From Rhizobium sp. L43 (lineage in GTDB: Bacteria; Pseudomonadota; Alphaproteobacteria; Rhizobiales; Rhizobiaceae), in the NCBI RefSeq assembly GCF_002531725.1, contig NZ_NWSQ01000017.1:106567-170566 (forward strand): a DNA stretch of 64,000 nt, in the 5' to 3' direction. The notes below the pieces were generated by a model, which worked only from the letters and a program-made list of their open reading frames with translations, searched no databases and was not told the DNA's origin. Below, piece after piece: positions 19,941-28,682 of this stretch. Made by a program: the position numbers and the translations under genes. Each line of letters starts with the position of its first letter. Position 1 is the first letter of the stretch.

Positions 19941-20711
19941 CTAGGCATTCTCGAAAGCCGATGCTTTTTCGTTGGGTACGAATATGAAGTTGTTAATATA
20001 GCGGCCGACTTTGCCGGTCAGGCCAACGTTTTGAATATCTTGATCTCGCGCAGCATTAAACTGTGAAAATGGTACTGGTCGGTTGGCGTCGATAAAGTAA
20101 ACGCGATAGTTCAATTCTATCAACCATTGAGCTATACGCATTACAGAACCTTTGTTGTGGCGTTCTTCGATTTCAATCAAGAGAGTTGGTCGTTCCCGTC
20201 GTAGGGTAGCGGCTGCACCTCGTAGGACTGACTCTTCATAACCTTCAACATCAATCTTAATGAAGCCTACCTGGTCAAAAGAGAAGTCGTCCAACCTCAT
20301 CAGCGGAACTTTGTGCTCCACAAAGCCTTTATCGGCATCCGCCATCTCAAGCTTATTGGATGACGCTAACGTTGCCCATGAGGGATTGTCACTTGGCATG
20401 CGAATTACAGCTGACCCAGCATGATCGGACAGGGCAACCCGATGCAGTTCAATTAGGCCGTCGTAATGTTTTTCCAACTGCTGTTGCATGCTTGGCAAAG
20501 GCTCAAATGCAATTACCTTCGACGTGAGCTTGAGCAAATGATGTACATAAAGGCCACGATTTGCGCCGATATCAATCGAAGCCTTCGATGGGTCAACCAG
20601 TTTCGATAGCTGCCCGATCTCAACCTCTTTATCTGTGAGAATGCGAATCTGTCTTCGGTGGACTGTTCTAGGAAATAGAGCGTTCGCGATACGTTTTAAT
20701 AGTCTTCTCAC
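19941..20711 (-). CDS. FkbM-family methyltransferase
   Basis: A 256-residue SAM-dependent methyltransferase. 'ASIDIGANRGLYVHHLL' is motif I (SAM-binding D-x-G-A-N-x-G), 'VIAFEPLPSMQQQLE' is motif II, and 'IKIDVEGYEESVLRGA' is the FkbM signature with the conserved D-V-E-G. FkbM proteins methylate sugar hydroxyls in surface polysaccharides and other glycosides; here the substrate is probably the local polysaccharide. Full length for the family. Confidence 0.9.
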   Translation of the reverse strand: MRRLLKRIANALFPRTVHRRQIRILTDKEVEIGQLSKLVDPSKASIDIGANRGLYVHHLLKLTSKVIAFEPLPSMQQQLEKHYDGLIELHRVALSDHAGSAVIRMPSDNPSWATLASSNKLEMADADKGFVEHKVPLMRLDDFSFDQVGFIKIDVEGYEESVLRGAAATLRRERPTLLIEIEERHNKGSVMRIAQWLIELNYRVYFIDANRPVPFSQFNAARDQDIQNVGLTGKVGRYINNFIFVPNEKASAFENA

Positions 20712-21350
20712 GGTCGTCTCCCGCGCGTTGAATTCAATGTCAAACGTAAGTCGTTTTTTTAGATTTTCCCAGCAGAGTTTTTCTCTGATTGCTTTTGAAG
20801 ATGGTCGGCGAGCGCGTGCCCGACATATCGGCGTTGGTAACTATCCGAGGCTGGACGGATTCTATCTCTTGTGACGATTGACTTTGTTTGCTTTTGCGCG
20901 ACAGCGGACGGATTTCGGCTGTTCGCAGGCTGGCATGCTGTTGAGGACGGCGCATGCCGATCGCGATTCCCGACTGCTGTGCAATGAACGACCAGGTTTT
21001 AGTCGATAGATAAAGGACGATTTTCCGCTATTTCACTAACCCTCTCCTTCGGGGCCCGCAACTAGGTCGCCGCCGCCAGCCCCCGAGCACCCGCAAGGCC
21101 TATGCATAGGACGCTGTGAGCTGTGTTTGCTTCCTCTACCGAAGGTCGAAAACTCCTACGACACGTCTGCTTTCGTGTGAATTTGACCGAAGCCTCAGGG
21201 CTTTAAGCGTCCCCTGCCCTAATGCGTGAAACCGTCAGCAGAAATTGGATCCAGGATTTTTTGTCAATTTCAAGTGAAATCTTGAGCTAAAAATCACAGC
21301 GAATTGCTTTGTTGCGCGAAAATAGCTGGTCAAATGACTACGCCGCGTAC
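20712..21350. other. Intergenic region, nothing recognised
   Basis: This region separates the polysaccharide cluster from the accessory block. I find no gene, no IS end and no clear hairpin. Confidence 0.4.
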
Positions 21351-21815
21351 CTATGTCACATCCTTTGCGACGCTTGAAGGCAATGAGCGAACCGCTTTCC
21401 GTACGGCAGGAGGCGCCCCCAGGTAGTTATGCAAGAGCTTCATATTCTCCTGGCTGGCAAGCATTGCCTGAACGGCGTTCATATCCTCCATCGCCACAGG
21501 ATCGGCCTCCAGTGGCTTGGTTCCCCCGGCTCCAACACCGTCGAAGAAATAGGCCGCGGGGACATTCAGCGCGCACATGATCGCGTAGAGCACCGATGCA
21601 CTGACTCGGTTCTTGCCTTTTTCATATTTCTGAATTTGCTGGAAGGTGATGCCGAGCCGAGCCGCGAGAACAGGTTGGGACATCCTTTTGGCGCGGCGAG
21701 CTAGAAATATGCGCTGCCCCACATGAATATCAACGGGATGAGCCCCCTGGGCGGTAATCGTCCGACGCTTCTTTAGTCCAGTTGGCTCTACGTCCACGAC
21801 TTGGCTCCGATGCAA
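21351..21815 (-). CDS. XRE-family transcriptional regulator
   Basis: A helix-turn-helix protein: 'GQRIFLARRAKRMSQPVLAARLGITFQQIQKYEKGKNRVSASVLYAIMCALNVPAAYFF' is read in one frame (residues 33-90) and is a canonical Cro/cI DNA-binding domain of the kind frequent in rhizobia. The last 60 residues form a small helical tail. The first ~18 codons from ATG 21815 overlap the end of a helicase remnant, so the native start may have been lost and replaced by recombination; GTG 21797 is an alternative. Whether it is still expressed is unclear. Confidence 0.8.
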   Translation of the reverse strand: MHRSQVVDVEPTGLKKRRTITAQGAHPVDIHVGQRIFLARRAKRMSQPVLAARLGITFQQIQKYEKGKNRVSASVLYAIMCALNVPAAYFFDGVGAGGTKPLEADPVAMEDMNAVQAMLASQENMKLLHNYLGAPPAVRKAVRSLPSSVAKDVT

Positions 21816-21978
21816 ATTGGATCTTTGTCAGGAGAGCACCTATCACGCAAGCGGCGAACGAGGACGGCGACATCGGGGAGGCATTAGAAATTTCCTGCGA
21901 ATCCAAATCGTTCTGTCGCGTCAACAGCAGTTCAGTCATCATATAGTTCGTCAGCAGAATGTCTGGCGGATTGGTGGC
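21802..21978 (-). pseudogene. Remnant of a DUF1998-type DEAD/DEAH helicase
   Basis: The minus strand reads 'ATNPPDILLTNYMMTELLL' followed by 'TRQNDLDSQ', and, after a frame change and a gap, 'DVAVLVRRLRDRCSPDKDPI'. These correspond to the block around motif Ib and the region after the DEAH box of large SF2 helicases with a DUF1998 C terminus (compare 'TPPDILVTNQSILNAML' in the druE gene of this window). The DEAH box itself is deleted. Only about 60 codons remain, between pieces of other genes. Confidence 0.6.
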
Positions 21979-22037
21979 GATGCTCGCTGCCGAGCCTTCT
22001 GCTTCTTGTTGCGCTCGGCTAAACTCTGTCTGGCCAT
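21951..22037 (-). pseudogene. 5' fragment related to the gene at 22409-22720
   Basis: From ATG 22037 the protein reads 'MARQSLAERNKKQKARQR', nearly the same as the first 18 residues of the protein starting at 22720 ('MARQTLDERNAKQRERQQ'). Similarity stops there and the frame runs into the helicase remnant out of frame. It is a truncated duplicate, probably cut by a deletion. Confidence 0.5.
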
Positions 22038-22312
22038 GCGCGCCCCCCGGCCTTCGATCCCGCTCAACAGCGTATTCTTGTCCGCCAGATCGTCAGGACC
22101 GATGATACCGCGGTCAACCGTCCAGAAAGTTTCTCCGTGGCGCCACCGATTAAGTTGCAGAGCGCCCGCGAAGTCCTTCGGATCTTCCCAGACCTTGAGC
22201 AGGACTTTTTGGAGACGCGACGTTAACGCCGGCGAACGCCACTGTGATGGCAATTAATCTCTGGTAACTGACCGGGCATGAAGGCGGCGGACTCTGAAAA
22301 AATCGATTCCTC

Positions 22313-22374
22313 TGCAAACGGCGTTTCAAGAAGTAACGGGGGGACGAAGTCCCCTTATGAGAACGCCGTTTGCA
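22313..22374. repeat. Nested perfect inverted repeat (13-bp outer and 6-bp inner stem)
   Basis: The outer arms TGCAAACGGCGTT (22313-22325) and AACGCCGTTTGCA (22362-22374) are perfect complements. Between them lies a second perfect hairpin, GGGGAC-GAA-GTCCCC (22340-22354). It sits about 35 bases after the stop of the minus-strand gene 22409-22720 and could terminate it, but the two-stem form with a GC-rich outer stem is unusual for a simple terminator. It could also be a mobile palindromic repeat or a structured RNA. Confidence 0.7.
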
Positions 22375-22408
22375 AAATCGGTCATCAGATTAAGCGGCTA
22401 AGAGATCG

Positions 22409-22720
22409 TCAGGTTCGCAGGTGAACCTTGCGGCGGAACGGCTGGTCATCGCGGGCATAGCGATCGACGAGGCTGTCGAAGACGTCATAGGACGCCCGCT
22501 CGTTGAAGCCCTGGTCGCTCAGCACGGCGACAGCCGCGTCGGAAAGCTGGTCAATCCGGTCGGGCCGCCCTTCCTTGAGATAGCTGGTGATCGCCCAGAA
22601 CAGCAGGGCCCGAGCGACGTCGTCGCGATCCGGGCGCCGCTCATCCCTACGCCGGTCCCGAAGCCGCTGCTGCCGCTCCCGCTGCTTGGCGTTCCGCTCG
22701 TCGAGGGTCTGTCGTGCCAT
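22409..22720 (-). CDS. Small highly charged hypothetical protein
   Basis: A 103-residue protein with an Arg/Gln-rich N-terminal stretch ('QRERQQRLRDRRRDERRPDR') and a helical C-terminal half ('DVARALLFWAITSYLKEG'). ATG 22720 is chosen because AGGGAGGACATC precedes it; upstream ATGs have no such site. A truncated relative of its N terminus occurs at 22037. The charged N terminus suggests nucleic acid contact, but no function is known to me. Confidence 0.65.
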   Translation of the reverse strand: MARQTLDERNAKQRERQQRLRDRRRDERRPDRDDVARALLFWAITSYLKEGRPDRIDQLSDAAVAVLSDQGFNERASYDVFDSLVDRYARDDQPFRRKVHLRT

Positions 22721-22817
22721 GATGTCCTCCCTTTTTGTTATGGATGGCACTCCCATGGTCAGAGGACCGGCGGACCGGCGCAACCCGTTTGTCGCGGCAA
22801 CGGAATCATTGTGTTTT

Positions 22818-23071
22818 GAATCGGAATTCCGGAGCTTTGAATCGAATGAGCGCAATTTGACTCGAGTTGAGCGCACGTCGAAACAAATTGCCGGCAAACC
22901 ATCGGACCGAGATTCAGCGAGCAGGTGGAATGTGGCGACGTCCGCGGCCTCCCCCGAAAAATTCGTGAATCGGAAAATTACGATTTGGAATCGTTGGTCG
23001 AGACTATCGAAACGTCAGTCGAGGTTTTGGAATCGTTCGCTCATAGGTCTGAATCGAATGAGCGCAATTTG
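22818..23071. repeat. Cluster of GAATCG hexamers and a 21-bp direct repeat
   Basis: GAATCG occurs on the + strand at 22818, 22839, 22967, 22988, 23030 and 23051. The copies at 22839-22859 and 23051-23071 extend to an identical 21-bp sequence (GAATCGAATGAGCGCAATTT plus G), each followed within 30 bases by TTGCCGGCAA. The block lies upstream of the minus-strand gene starting at 22720, so the repeats could be regulator binding sites. Confidence 0.5.
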
Positions 23072-23133
23072 TTTCAGGTTGCCGGCAATTGATATCGCGT
23101 CGTTTCAGTCGGCGCGGAGCCGATCCGCTGATC

Positions 23134-24060
23134 TCATGGCAGCTGGCCGAGTATCCAACCTTCCCAGGTCGCGACGTCATCGTCGTCTGGTGCTCCTTCA
23201 GTGCAGCGCCGCTCGACGACGCCGATCATTCCGAGCAGACCAACGACGGCATCGAAACGATCCTCACCAGTCTTGTCTATCCCAAACCCATTGGTGATCG
23301 TCGCTTCCAGCGCCGCGCCGTCGATATGCGGACGGTTGGCCAACCAGAGCATAAGATGAGCTCCTGCAAAACGGCGGCCAGCCTGCTGTCGCTTACTCCA
23401 CACCGGGCGCCGCGGAATGCCAAGTTGACTGTAGACATCTCCTGGATATGCTTCAGCGACAACAGGTGCTCCGGGCTTCGTGAGTTCAGCAAGGCTTCCG
23501 TCGAAAGGCCATCGAGCAAGATCTGGAAGGTTCGGGATGATGATCTCTCGCCAGCCGATAATGGCCGCCTTACCCACTTGATTGCCACCTAGCGTCCAAA
23601 CAGCATGCAGGCATCGCCACGGTCCGCCGTTGTACGTTCGCAGCGGCGGAGAAGCTCACTGCCGCTTCCGACTCCCAGGGCATCGAACAGGTGTCGGCGC
23701 TGCGTCCCGCCTGGCCGCATTGGATAGAAGGGACGATCGATGGCAATGTCGTTTCGATGCTTCGCGACGTCGAACCATCGCTCAAATCGCCCGGCGCCAA
23801 ATGCTCCCAACGCCGAGCGGAAGTTGGCGAGACCCAGTACTTTGCCATAAGCAACCGGCAGGCCGATCGGGAAATCGAAACCCATCACCAGCGCGCCGTC
23901 TGTTTCGGCACGGTTTCGAAGCCGAGGGATGAGCTCCTTCGTTTCGCCGACAGACAATGGCGCCGACAAGACCACTTCGTCCCTTGGCGCACGGCGACGC
24001 ACATCCACCGCTTTTCCGGTCGATACTCCAGTCGCAGTGAGCAATGACCGCCACAGACAT
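23134..24060 (-). pseudogene. Conserved hypothetical protein broken by several frameshifts
   Basis: One ancestral protein of about 310 residues can be read in pieces: 'MSVAVIAHCDWSI' from 24060 (with a GGGAGGTCAGG ribosome site), then 'PEKRWMCVAVR' in a second frame, then 'GFDFPIGLPVAYG' with 'PFYPMRPGGTQRRHL' in a third, and finally 'WTLGGNQVGKAAIIGWREI' with 'ARWPFDGSLAEL' after another shift near 23592, where a T seems missing from a T-run. I recognise this as a widespread conserved hypothetical family but know no function. At least three frameshifts make sequencing error unlikely. It follows the M41 protease gene on the same strand. Confidence 0.65.
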
Positions 24061-24086
24061 CCTGACCTCCCATGTCCCCACAAGGT

Positions 24087-24902
24087 CTAGGAGGTGGGGG
24101 ATAGGATGTCCATCACCGCATCGCCGTCGAGCGCCTGGGCATCGAACAGCGCCCGGACCAGCCGATCGAACACCACTCGGTTTTCGAAGATCACCTCGGT
24201 GGCCCTGGCCTGCGCAAACTCCAGACGCTGGTGAACCCGCGTTGCCAGATCGGCGTCTCGACTGAGGATCGCGGTCGGATCTTTGTGTTCGAGATAAAGC
24301 AGCGGATAGCGGCTACTGAATCCTAACGTCTGTTCCATGTCGAGTGCGATCCGCGTTGCGCGGGCGAGATCGCTCTGCTCTGCGCCGCCGGAGCCTGCGG
24401 ATACGTTGTTCAGTACGATGAGTTCCGCCGCACGTCCGGCCATCAGCATGGCGAGTAGCCGCTCATACCATTCCACGGTATCGGGTGTACCAGTTGCGAA
24501 CGTCAGGGCATTGTGGCCGCCGTCCTTGGTGTCAATCGTTAGACCCTTGATGGAACCCAGACGCAGGGCATGATGGACGACGGCGTGACCCGCCTCATGA
24601 ATCGCATAGCGCCAGCGGACGTCGTAGGGGACCGGTGGCCGATGGCCACGAATGCCGGCCTCGATCTCGGCATAGGTCAGCCGACGCTTTTCGCGCCGCG
24701 CCTTCAACCGCGCCTCACGCACGACGCGTTCGATGTCGGCGCCGGTGAGGCCCATCGCCCGCGTCGCCAAACGCAGGAGTGCCTGTGCGATCTCTTCGTC
24801 ATCGCGATGCGCGCGGGGATCACGGACACCTGGGTTCGTGCTTGTGTTATCGACCCCATGCGGCTCACCTGCCGCGTTACGGGGTTCCGCCGCCCTACTC
24901 AT
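24087..24902 (-). CDS. Stand-alone M41-type zinc metalloprotease (FtsH protease half)
   Basis: A 271-residue soluble protein that looks like the C-terminal half of FtsH. Residues 38-85 resemble the lid helices of an FtsH AAA domain ('GLTGADIERVVREARLKARR'). Residues 100-108 'AIHEAGHAV' give the HExxH zinc site (H102, E103, H106), and 'SDLARATRIA' supplies the third zinc ligand (D178), as in FtsH. There is no membrane segment. Its ATG overlaps the stop of the upstream AAA+ gene by four bases, so AAA core and protease are probably made together and rejoin as one hexameric machine. Substrate unknown. The split falls between AAA core and lid, an odd place for fission. Confidence 0.82.
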   Translation of the reverse strand: MSRAAEPRNAAGEPHGVDNTSTNPGVRDPRAHRDDEEIAQALLRLATRAMGLTGADIERVVREARLKARREKRRLTYAEIEAGIRGHRPPVPYDVRWRYAIHEAGHAVVHHALRLGSIKGLTIDTKDGGHNALTFATGTPDTVEWYERLLAMLMAGRAAELIVLNNVSAGSGGAEQSDLARATRIALDMEQTLGFSSRYPLLYLEHKDPTAILSRDADLATRVHQRLEFAQARATEVIFENRVVFDRLVRALFDAQALDGDAVMDILSPTS

Positions 24903-26752
24903 GGCCTTGCTCCTTCCTGAGGTTCCGCTTCTACGATGACATCGAGATCAGCGCCCAAGTGATGAGCGAGGATGCCAGCGAGGGCTAGGATGTCGGGTCG
25001 AGGGATCTCGATATGCGTCTCCAACCTTCCGGACCTGCGAATGGCCTCGTCGATTTCATGGGGGCGATTGGTGGCGCCGACAACGATTACACCCTCGCTC
25101 CTCACGACACCATCGAGCAACTCAAGCAGCTTGTTGACGCACGCGTTCCAGTAGTCGGCGTACTGTCTGGAAGCTGAGACCCGCATGCCAATGCCGTCGA
25201 TTTCGTCGATAAAAAGGATGCACGGCGCCTGTGCTCGCGCTTCCGCGAAAGTATTTGCCATCCGGTCAAGCACGGCGTTCAGATATTCACCCTGCAGCCA
25301 AGTCGAGACGGAGGTCACGACCAGCGGGATCCGCAGGCTGTTGCACATGGCGCGCGCAAACGTCGTCTTGCCCGTTCCCGGCGGTCCGGAGAGAAGCAGC
25401 TTGGTGCTCATGTCGGACCAGGCCAGATCGCCGGCCAGATAATCCGCAAGGTCCGCCTTCAGCCCAAGCGCCCACTCCTTCGCTCCGCCGTAGCCGGTCA
25501 GGGTCTCCACCAGCATCGGCGGCCGGCACTCTCCTGGCGTCCCATCATCTGCCGGCATGGGGTGGATCACTTCGGCGCCGGTCGGCTGGGCTTTCGATCT
25601 GCCTTTTCGTTTGCCCGACGACGATGCGGTCTCGCCCTCGGCGCTACGATCCTGCGACGAGTGCGATGCCCGTCCGCTGGGGTGCTCGGTAATAAGCCGC
25701 CGCGAGGGAGCCGCGTGGTCTTTGTCTTTCTCGCTGCGCCGCTCTTCACGGTTATGGACCGCAAGCCCGGCCAGTGCGTCGATACTGGACAGAATCGGTC
25801 GACCAGGCCGGATGGCAATAGCGAGATCGTCAAGCGTCAGGGCGCCCGCATCGATCACCGCGATGAGGCGGTCATGGCACAACACTGCATCGGCGCCATA
25901 GACCGCTTCCAGCAAGTCGGCGAGGAATGTGACACTGATCCCTCCGCCCGTCAGTCGTACATCGCTTGTTAGATCGACCTGATCCGGAACGCCGTGGTCG
26001 GTTTCAGCCACGGCGAGAACCGGCGAGCCGTGCGCCAAGGCCCAAAGCAATTGAGCGCGCATGGAAGAACGGCTCGGGCGATAACTCTGAGCGACCGGAA
26101 TCTGCAGGAACACGCGTTTGGCTTTGCCTTCCACATAGCTCCAGAGCTCGTCCACGAAGGTAAAATCAGCGGCCATGCCGACATAAGGACCGAACGGTAC
26201 AAAGGCCGTTTCTTCGACAAGGTGCGGCAGCGCCCGCTCGAACCCGTCGACCGACACCTGCACGGCGAAGACCCCGGCGGGTTGACGAAGGAACGCGACC
26301 AGATCACGCAACTCAACGCCTGATTCCTCCATGGCCGCTGCGAGCAACAGGACGGTCGCCATCGTTTTGATGCCAAGCACCTCACCTGCCTCGGCGACAA
26401 CCCTGACCGCATAGGCGAGTGCACCATCGTCAGCGCCGTTCCCGGTCGGCAAGCGTCGCCTGAGCTGCGCCGGCCACACAGGCGCGACCGACAGCAGGTC
26501 GGGCCGCCCACTCGCGTCCTGCGGAGCGTCGATCAGGAAGGCAGCGAGACGATCGCGGATCCATTGCCGGTCTCGGTCCACCTCGCCCGCCAGATGGGAG
26601 GGATCGAAGGCCGGAACGTAGCGGCCGACGACAAGGCCGTCGACGATGGCGGTTGTCATCATCAGCAGACCGTTGCGGACAGCCAGCCGCCGGATCTCGC
26701 AGCGCTGCAGATGGCGCAGACGCCGAAGCAGGAAAGAAGACAGACGATCCAT
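24899..26752 (-). CDS. AAA+ ATPase, partner of the M41 protease
   Basis: A 617-residue protein. The C-terminal ~165 residues are an FtsH/Cdc48-type AAA core: Walker A 'SGPPGTGKT' (about 455), pore-loop region 'TWLQGEYLNAVLDRM', Walker B 'CILFIDEIDGIG' (about 511), sensor 1 'VIVVGATNRP' and arginine finger region 'AIRRSGRLE'. It stops just after the core and lacks the lid, which is at the start of the next gene. The N-terminal ~400 residues have no membrane segment and no family I know; they may select targets. A Ser/Arg/Glu-rich linker (about 345-395) joins the two parts. The start shares one base with the upstream stop, after GGAGG. Confidence 0.85.
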   Translation of the reverse strand: MDRLSSFLLRRLRHLQRCEIRRLAVRNGLLMMTTAIVDGLVVGRYVPAFDPSHLAGEVDRDRQWIRDRLAAFLIDAPQDASGRPDLLSVAPVWPAQLRRRLPTGNGADDGALAYAVRVVAEAGEVLGIKTMATVLLLAAAMEESGVELRDLVAFLRQPAGVFAVQVSVDGFERALPHLVEETAFVPFGPYVGMAADFTFVDELWSYVEGKAKRVFLQIPVAQSYRPSRSSMRAQLLWALAHGSPVLAVAETDHGVPDQVDLTSDVRLTGGGISVTFLADLLEAVYGADAVLCHDRLIAVIDAGALTLDDLAIAIRPGRPILSSIDALAGLAVHNREERRSEKDKDHAAPSRRLITEHPSGRASHSSQDRSAEGETASSSGKRKGRSKAQPTGAEVIHPMPADDGTPGECRPPMLVETLTGYGGAKEWALGLKADLADYLAGDLAWSDMSTKLLLSGPPGTGKTTFARAMCNSLRIPLVVTSVSTWLQGEYLNAVLDRMANTFAEARAQAPCILFIDEIDGIGMRVSASRQYADYWNACVNKLLELLDGVVRSEGVIVVGATNRPHEIDEAIRRSGRLETHIEIPRPDILALAGILAHHLGADLDVIVEAEPQEGARP

Positions 26753-27126
26753 CAGCTTTCCTCCACGGTGGTTGCCGCCGAAGTGGAAACAATTTCCGCG
26801 GGACCGGCGTGCTGGACACCGGCATGACGGTCGCTAGAGACAGCCCCATCGTGCCGCGTGCTTGCTTTCTCAGTGAGCCAGTCGAGAACCAGACGGCAGG
26901 CTGGATCGCCCGACCATGCGTGGTGGCACAGCCGATCAAGGAGCGTCGGCGGAATGGCTGCGGCGTCGCCATCCCCTTGTCGGGTGAAGGCGAGCGCGAG
27001 GCCTACGACCAGGGCGGGGTCGTCTTGGCAAACGCGATGACGACTGCCGGACATGGCAGTGCCAGTTCTGGCAGGACCGCGTAATTTGGGCGGCGATGAT
27101 GAGGTGGGTAAGATTTCTGCGGACAT
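26752..27126 (-). CDS. Small hypothetical protein upstream of the AAA+ gene
   Basis: A 124-residue protein with no known domain. ATG 27126 is chosen for the GAGGAG seven bases upstream; in-frame codons further up to 27225 look non-coding. The core 'PPTLLDRLCHHAWSGDPACRLVLDWL' is helical. Its stop overlaps the start of the AAA+ gene by one base, so it belongs to the same operon and is probably made in similar amounts. It could be an adaptor, but nothing in the sequence shows this. Confidence 0.6.
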   Translation of the reverse strand: MSAEILPTSSSPPKLRGPARTGTAMSGSRHRVCQDDPALVVGLALAFTRQGDGDAAAIPPTLLDRLCHHAWSGDPACRLVLDWLTEKASTRHDGAVSSDRHAGVQHAGPAEIVSTSAATTVEES

Positions 27127-27252
27127 GCAAGATCTCCTCGCCGGTCCAGGTTGGTCACCGGCGTCTTCAGAGCATGAAGGGAACGGGGAAAGGCGGGCCG
27201 CGGGCATCAGCGTCGCAGCCATCACCTCAGCCAGAGCGAAGGGCGGACGCCT

Positions 27253-28347
27253 TCACGCGTCGAGCAGACGCTGCGCAAAGCCGACGCGGATGCGGGCTAC
27301 GGGGCGGCCGTCGTCCTCATCGTCCTGGGAACCTTCCGCCTCGTCGAGCAAATTGTCTGGAACAAAGATGTCATGCCGGTCCGGCTCCGGACCTTCCCGC
27401 ATCGCTTGCCCCACGCTTGTCACACCGAGGGACGAACGCTGATTGCTCCGCCGCAGGCGGAAACGCGACGGGGCCGGCGTGCTCGGAGCGACCAGCGGAT
27501 CGACAATGCCAAGCGCGCGGCAGGCCTCGGCCTCGAGCAACGTCTGGACACGGCGGCCGAAGCACACGCGCAGTTCGGCCATGCAGGCGGCGGCGCCATC
27601 GATCTCCAGAAGGTCGTCGATCTCATTCAGCGCCCAGACGCCGCTGGCATGATCGCTCGGACGGCTGGCGCCATCGACGATCGCCACGCCGACATTGTCG
27701 ACCATCAGGCGCTTGTGGTTCTTGTAGAGCCAGTCCGGCAGGATCATCGCCGAGGCCAGCATCTTCAGTTTCAGTTCCTCGAGACGGGTCGTATCGCCAT
27801 AAGAGGCGAGTGAACGCTTCAGGTCGAGGATGAAGGCCAGATGTCTGGCGCGGTTCACCAGAATGAGGTCCGGTGTATAGTAACCCTTGGCCGGCGCCTC
27901 GCAATCGAGACGGACACCGTCGAGGTGCTTCCAGTCGTTGCCGGTCACCGCCTCGACCGCGGCTTTCACCAGCGGCAGCTTCAGCGACTGGACGAGAACG
28001 ACGAGGTCCGGGTTCTGCTTCGACAGGCGTTCGAACGCCTGCTCAAGCAACTTACCCTCCCGGAAAGAGACCGCGCGGACCATGGAGGCGAGATTGATGT
28101 AACGGCCGAGGATCTCGTCTTCGACCGGATCGCCATCGGTAATGGCGGCGATCGCTTTCTCGATCATGACGTCAAAGTCCGCCTCGACATGGCTGTAGCG
28201 GACGAGATGCGGGTGACGGCGCAGCGCTGGCGGCTCAAGCCGGGCGTCAGGACGCTGCCCGTATGCGCGGGACGGCGCCGACATGGCGGCGCCGGCGTGG
28301 GGCACGATGGTGTTGGCGGCAGAAGCAGTGGTCGTGGTGATGGTCAT
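27253..28347 (-). CDS. Hypothetical protein with a PD-(D/E)XK-like motif
   Basis: A 364-residue protein. Around residues 165-190 it reads 'YYTPDLILVNRARHLAFILD' followed directly by 'LKRSL'. This pattern, P-D-L, a beta strand, then D-x-K, is that of PD-(D/E)XK nucleases. The N terminus is low-complexity (Thr/Ala-rich) and the C terminus acidic. ATG 28347 has GGGAGATC upstream. It leads a run of minus-strand genes continuing with the small protein, AAA+ ATPase and protease, separated by 126 bases. If the motif is real it may be the effector of that module; it could also be a structural relic. No membrane segments. Confidence 0.6.
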   Translation of the reverse strand: MTITTTTASAANTIVPHAGAAMSAPSRAYGQRPDARLEPPALRRHPHLVRYSHVEADFDVMIEKAIAAITDGDPVEDEILGRYINLASMVRAVSFREGKLLEQAFERLSKQNPDLVVLVQSLKLPLVKAAVEAVTGNDWKHLDGVRLDCEAPAKGYYTPDLILVNRARHLAFILDLKRSLASYGDTTRLEELKLKMLASAMILPDWLYKNHKRLMVDNVGVAIVDGASRPSDHASGVWALNEIDDLLEIDGAAACMAELRVCFGRRVQTLLEAEACRALGIVDPLVAPSTPAPSRFRLRRSNQRSSLGVTSVGQAMREGPEPDRHDIFVPDNLLDEAEGSQDDEDDGRPVARIRVGFAQRLLDA

Positions 28348-28682
28348 GCTTGATCTCCCTTGAGAACCAAAGAGCGATCGACGGCAGCGTCCGGTCGTCG
28401 GACGGCACATGGCATCGTCCGCGTGGTAGCCGTGGATCGCAGGTGATGGCGCGGTCACGCCGAGTGCCGTTCGCAGTCGGAACGGAGGGCGGTAGCCGCT
28501 TTAAGGGACGAGAGCAGGCAGGATGCTTCCCAATGGAAAGCAAAAAGAGGTAGAGAGGTCACAGCCCGATTCCTTGTACTGAAGGCTTGAGGGTCAGGCC
28601 CTTGGTAGCGTTGGCGCGCTGCCTTGGGCCGCTAAGCTTCATCGCTGAAGCCCCTCTTATGTCGCAGGACCCAAGGCGGATC

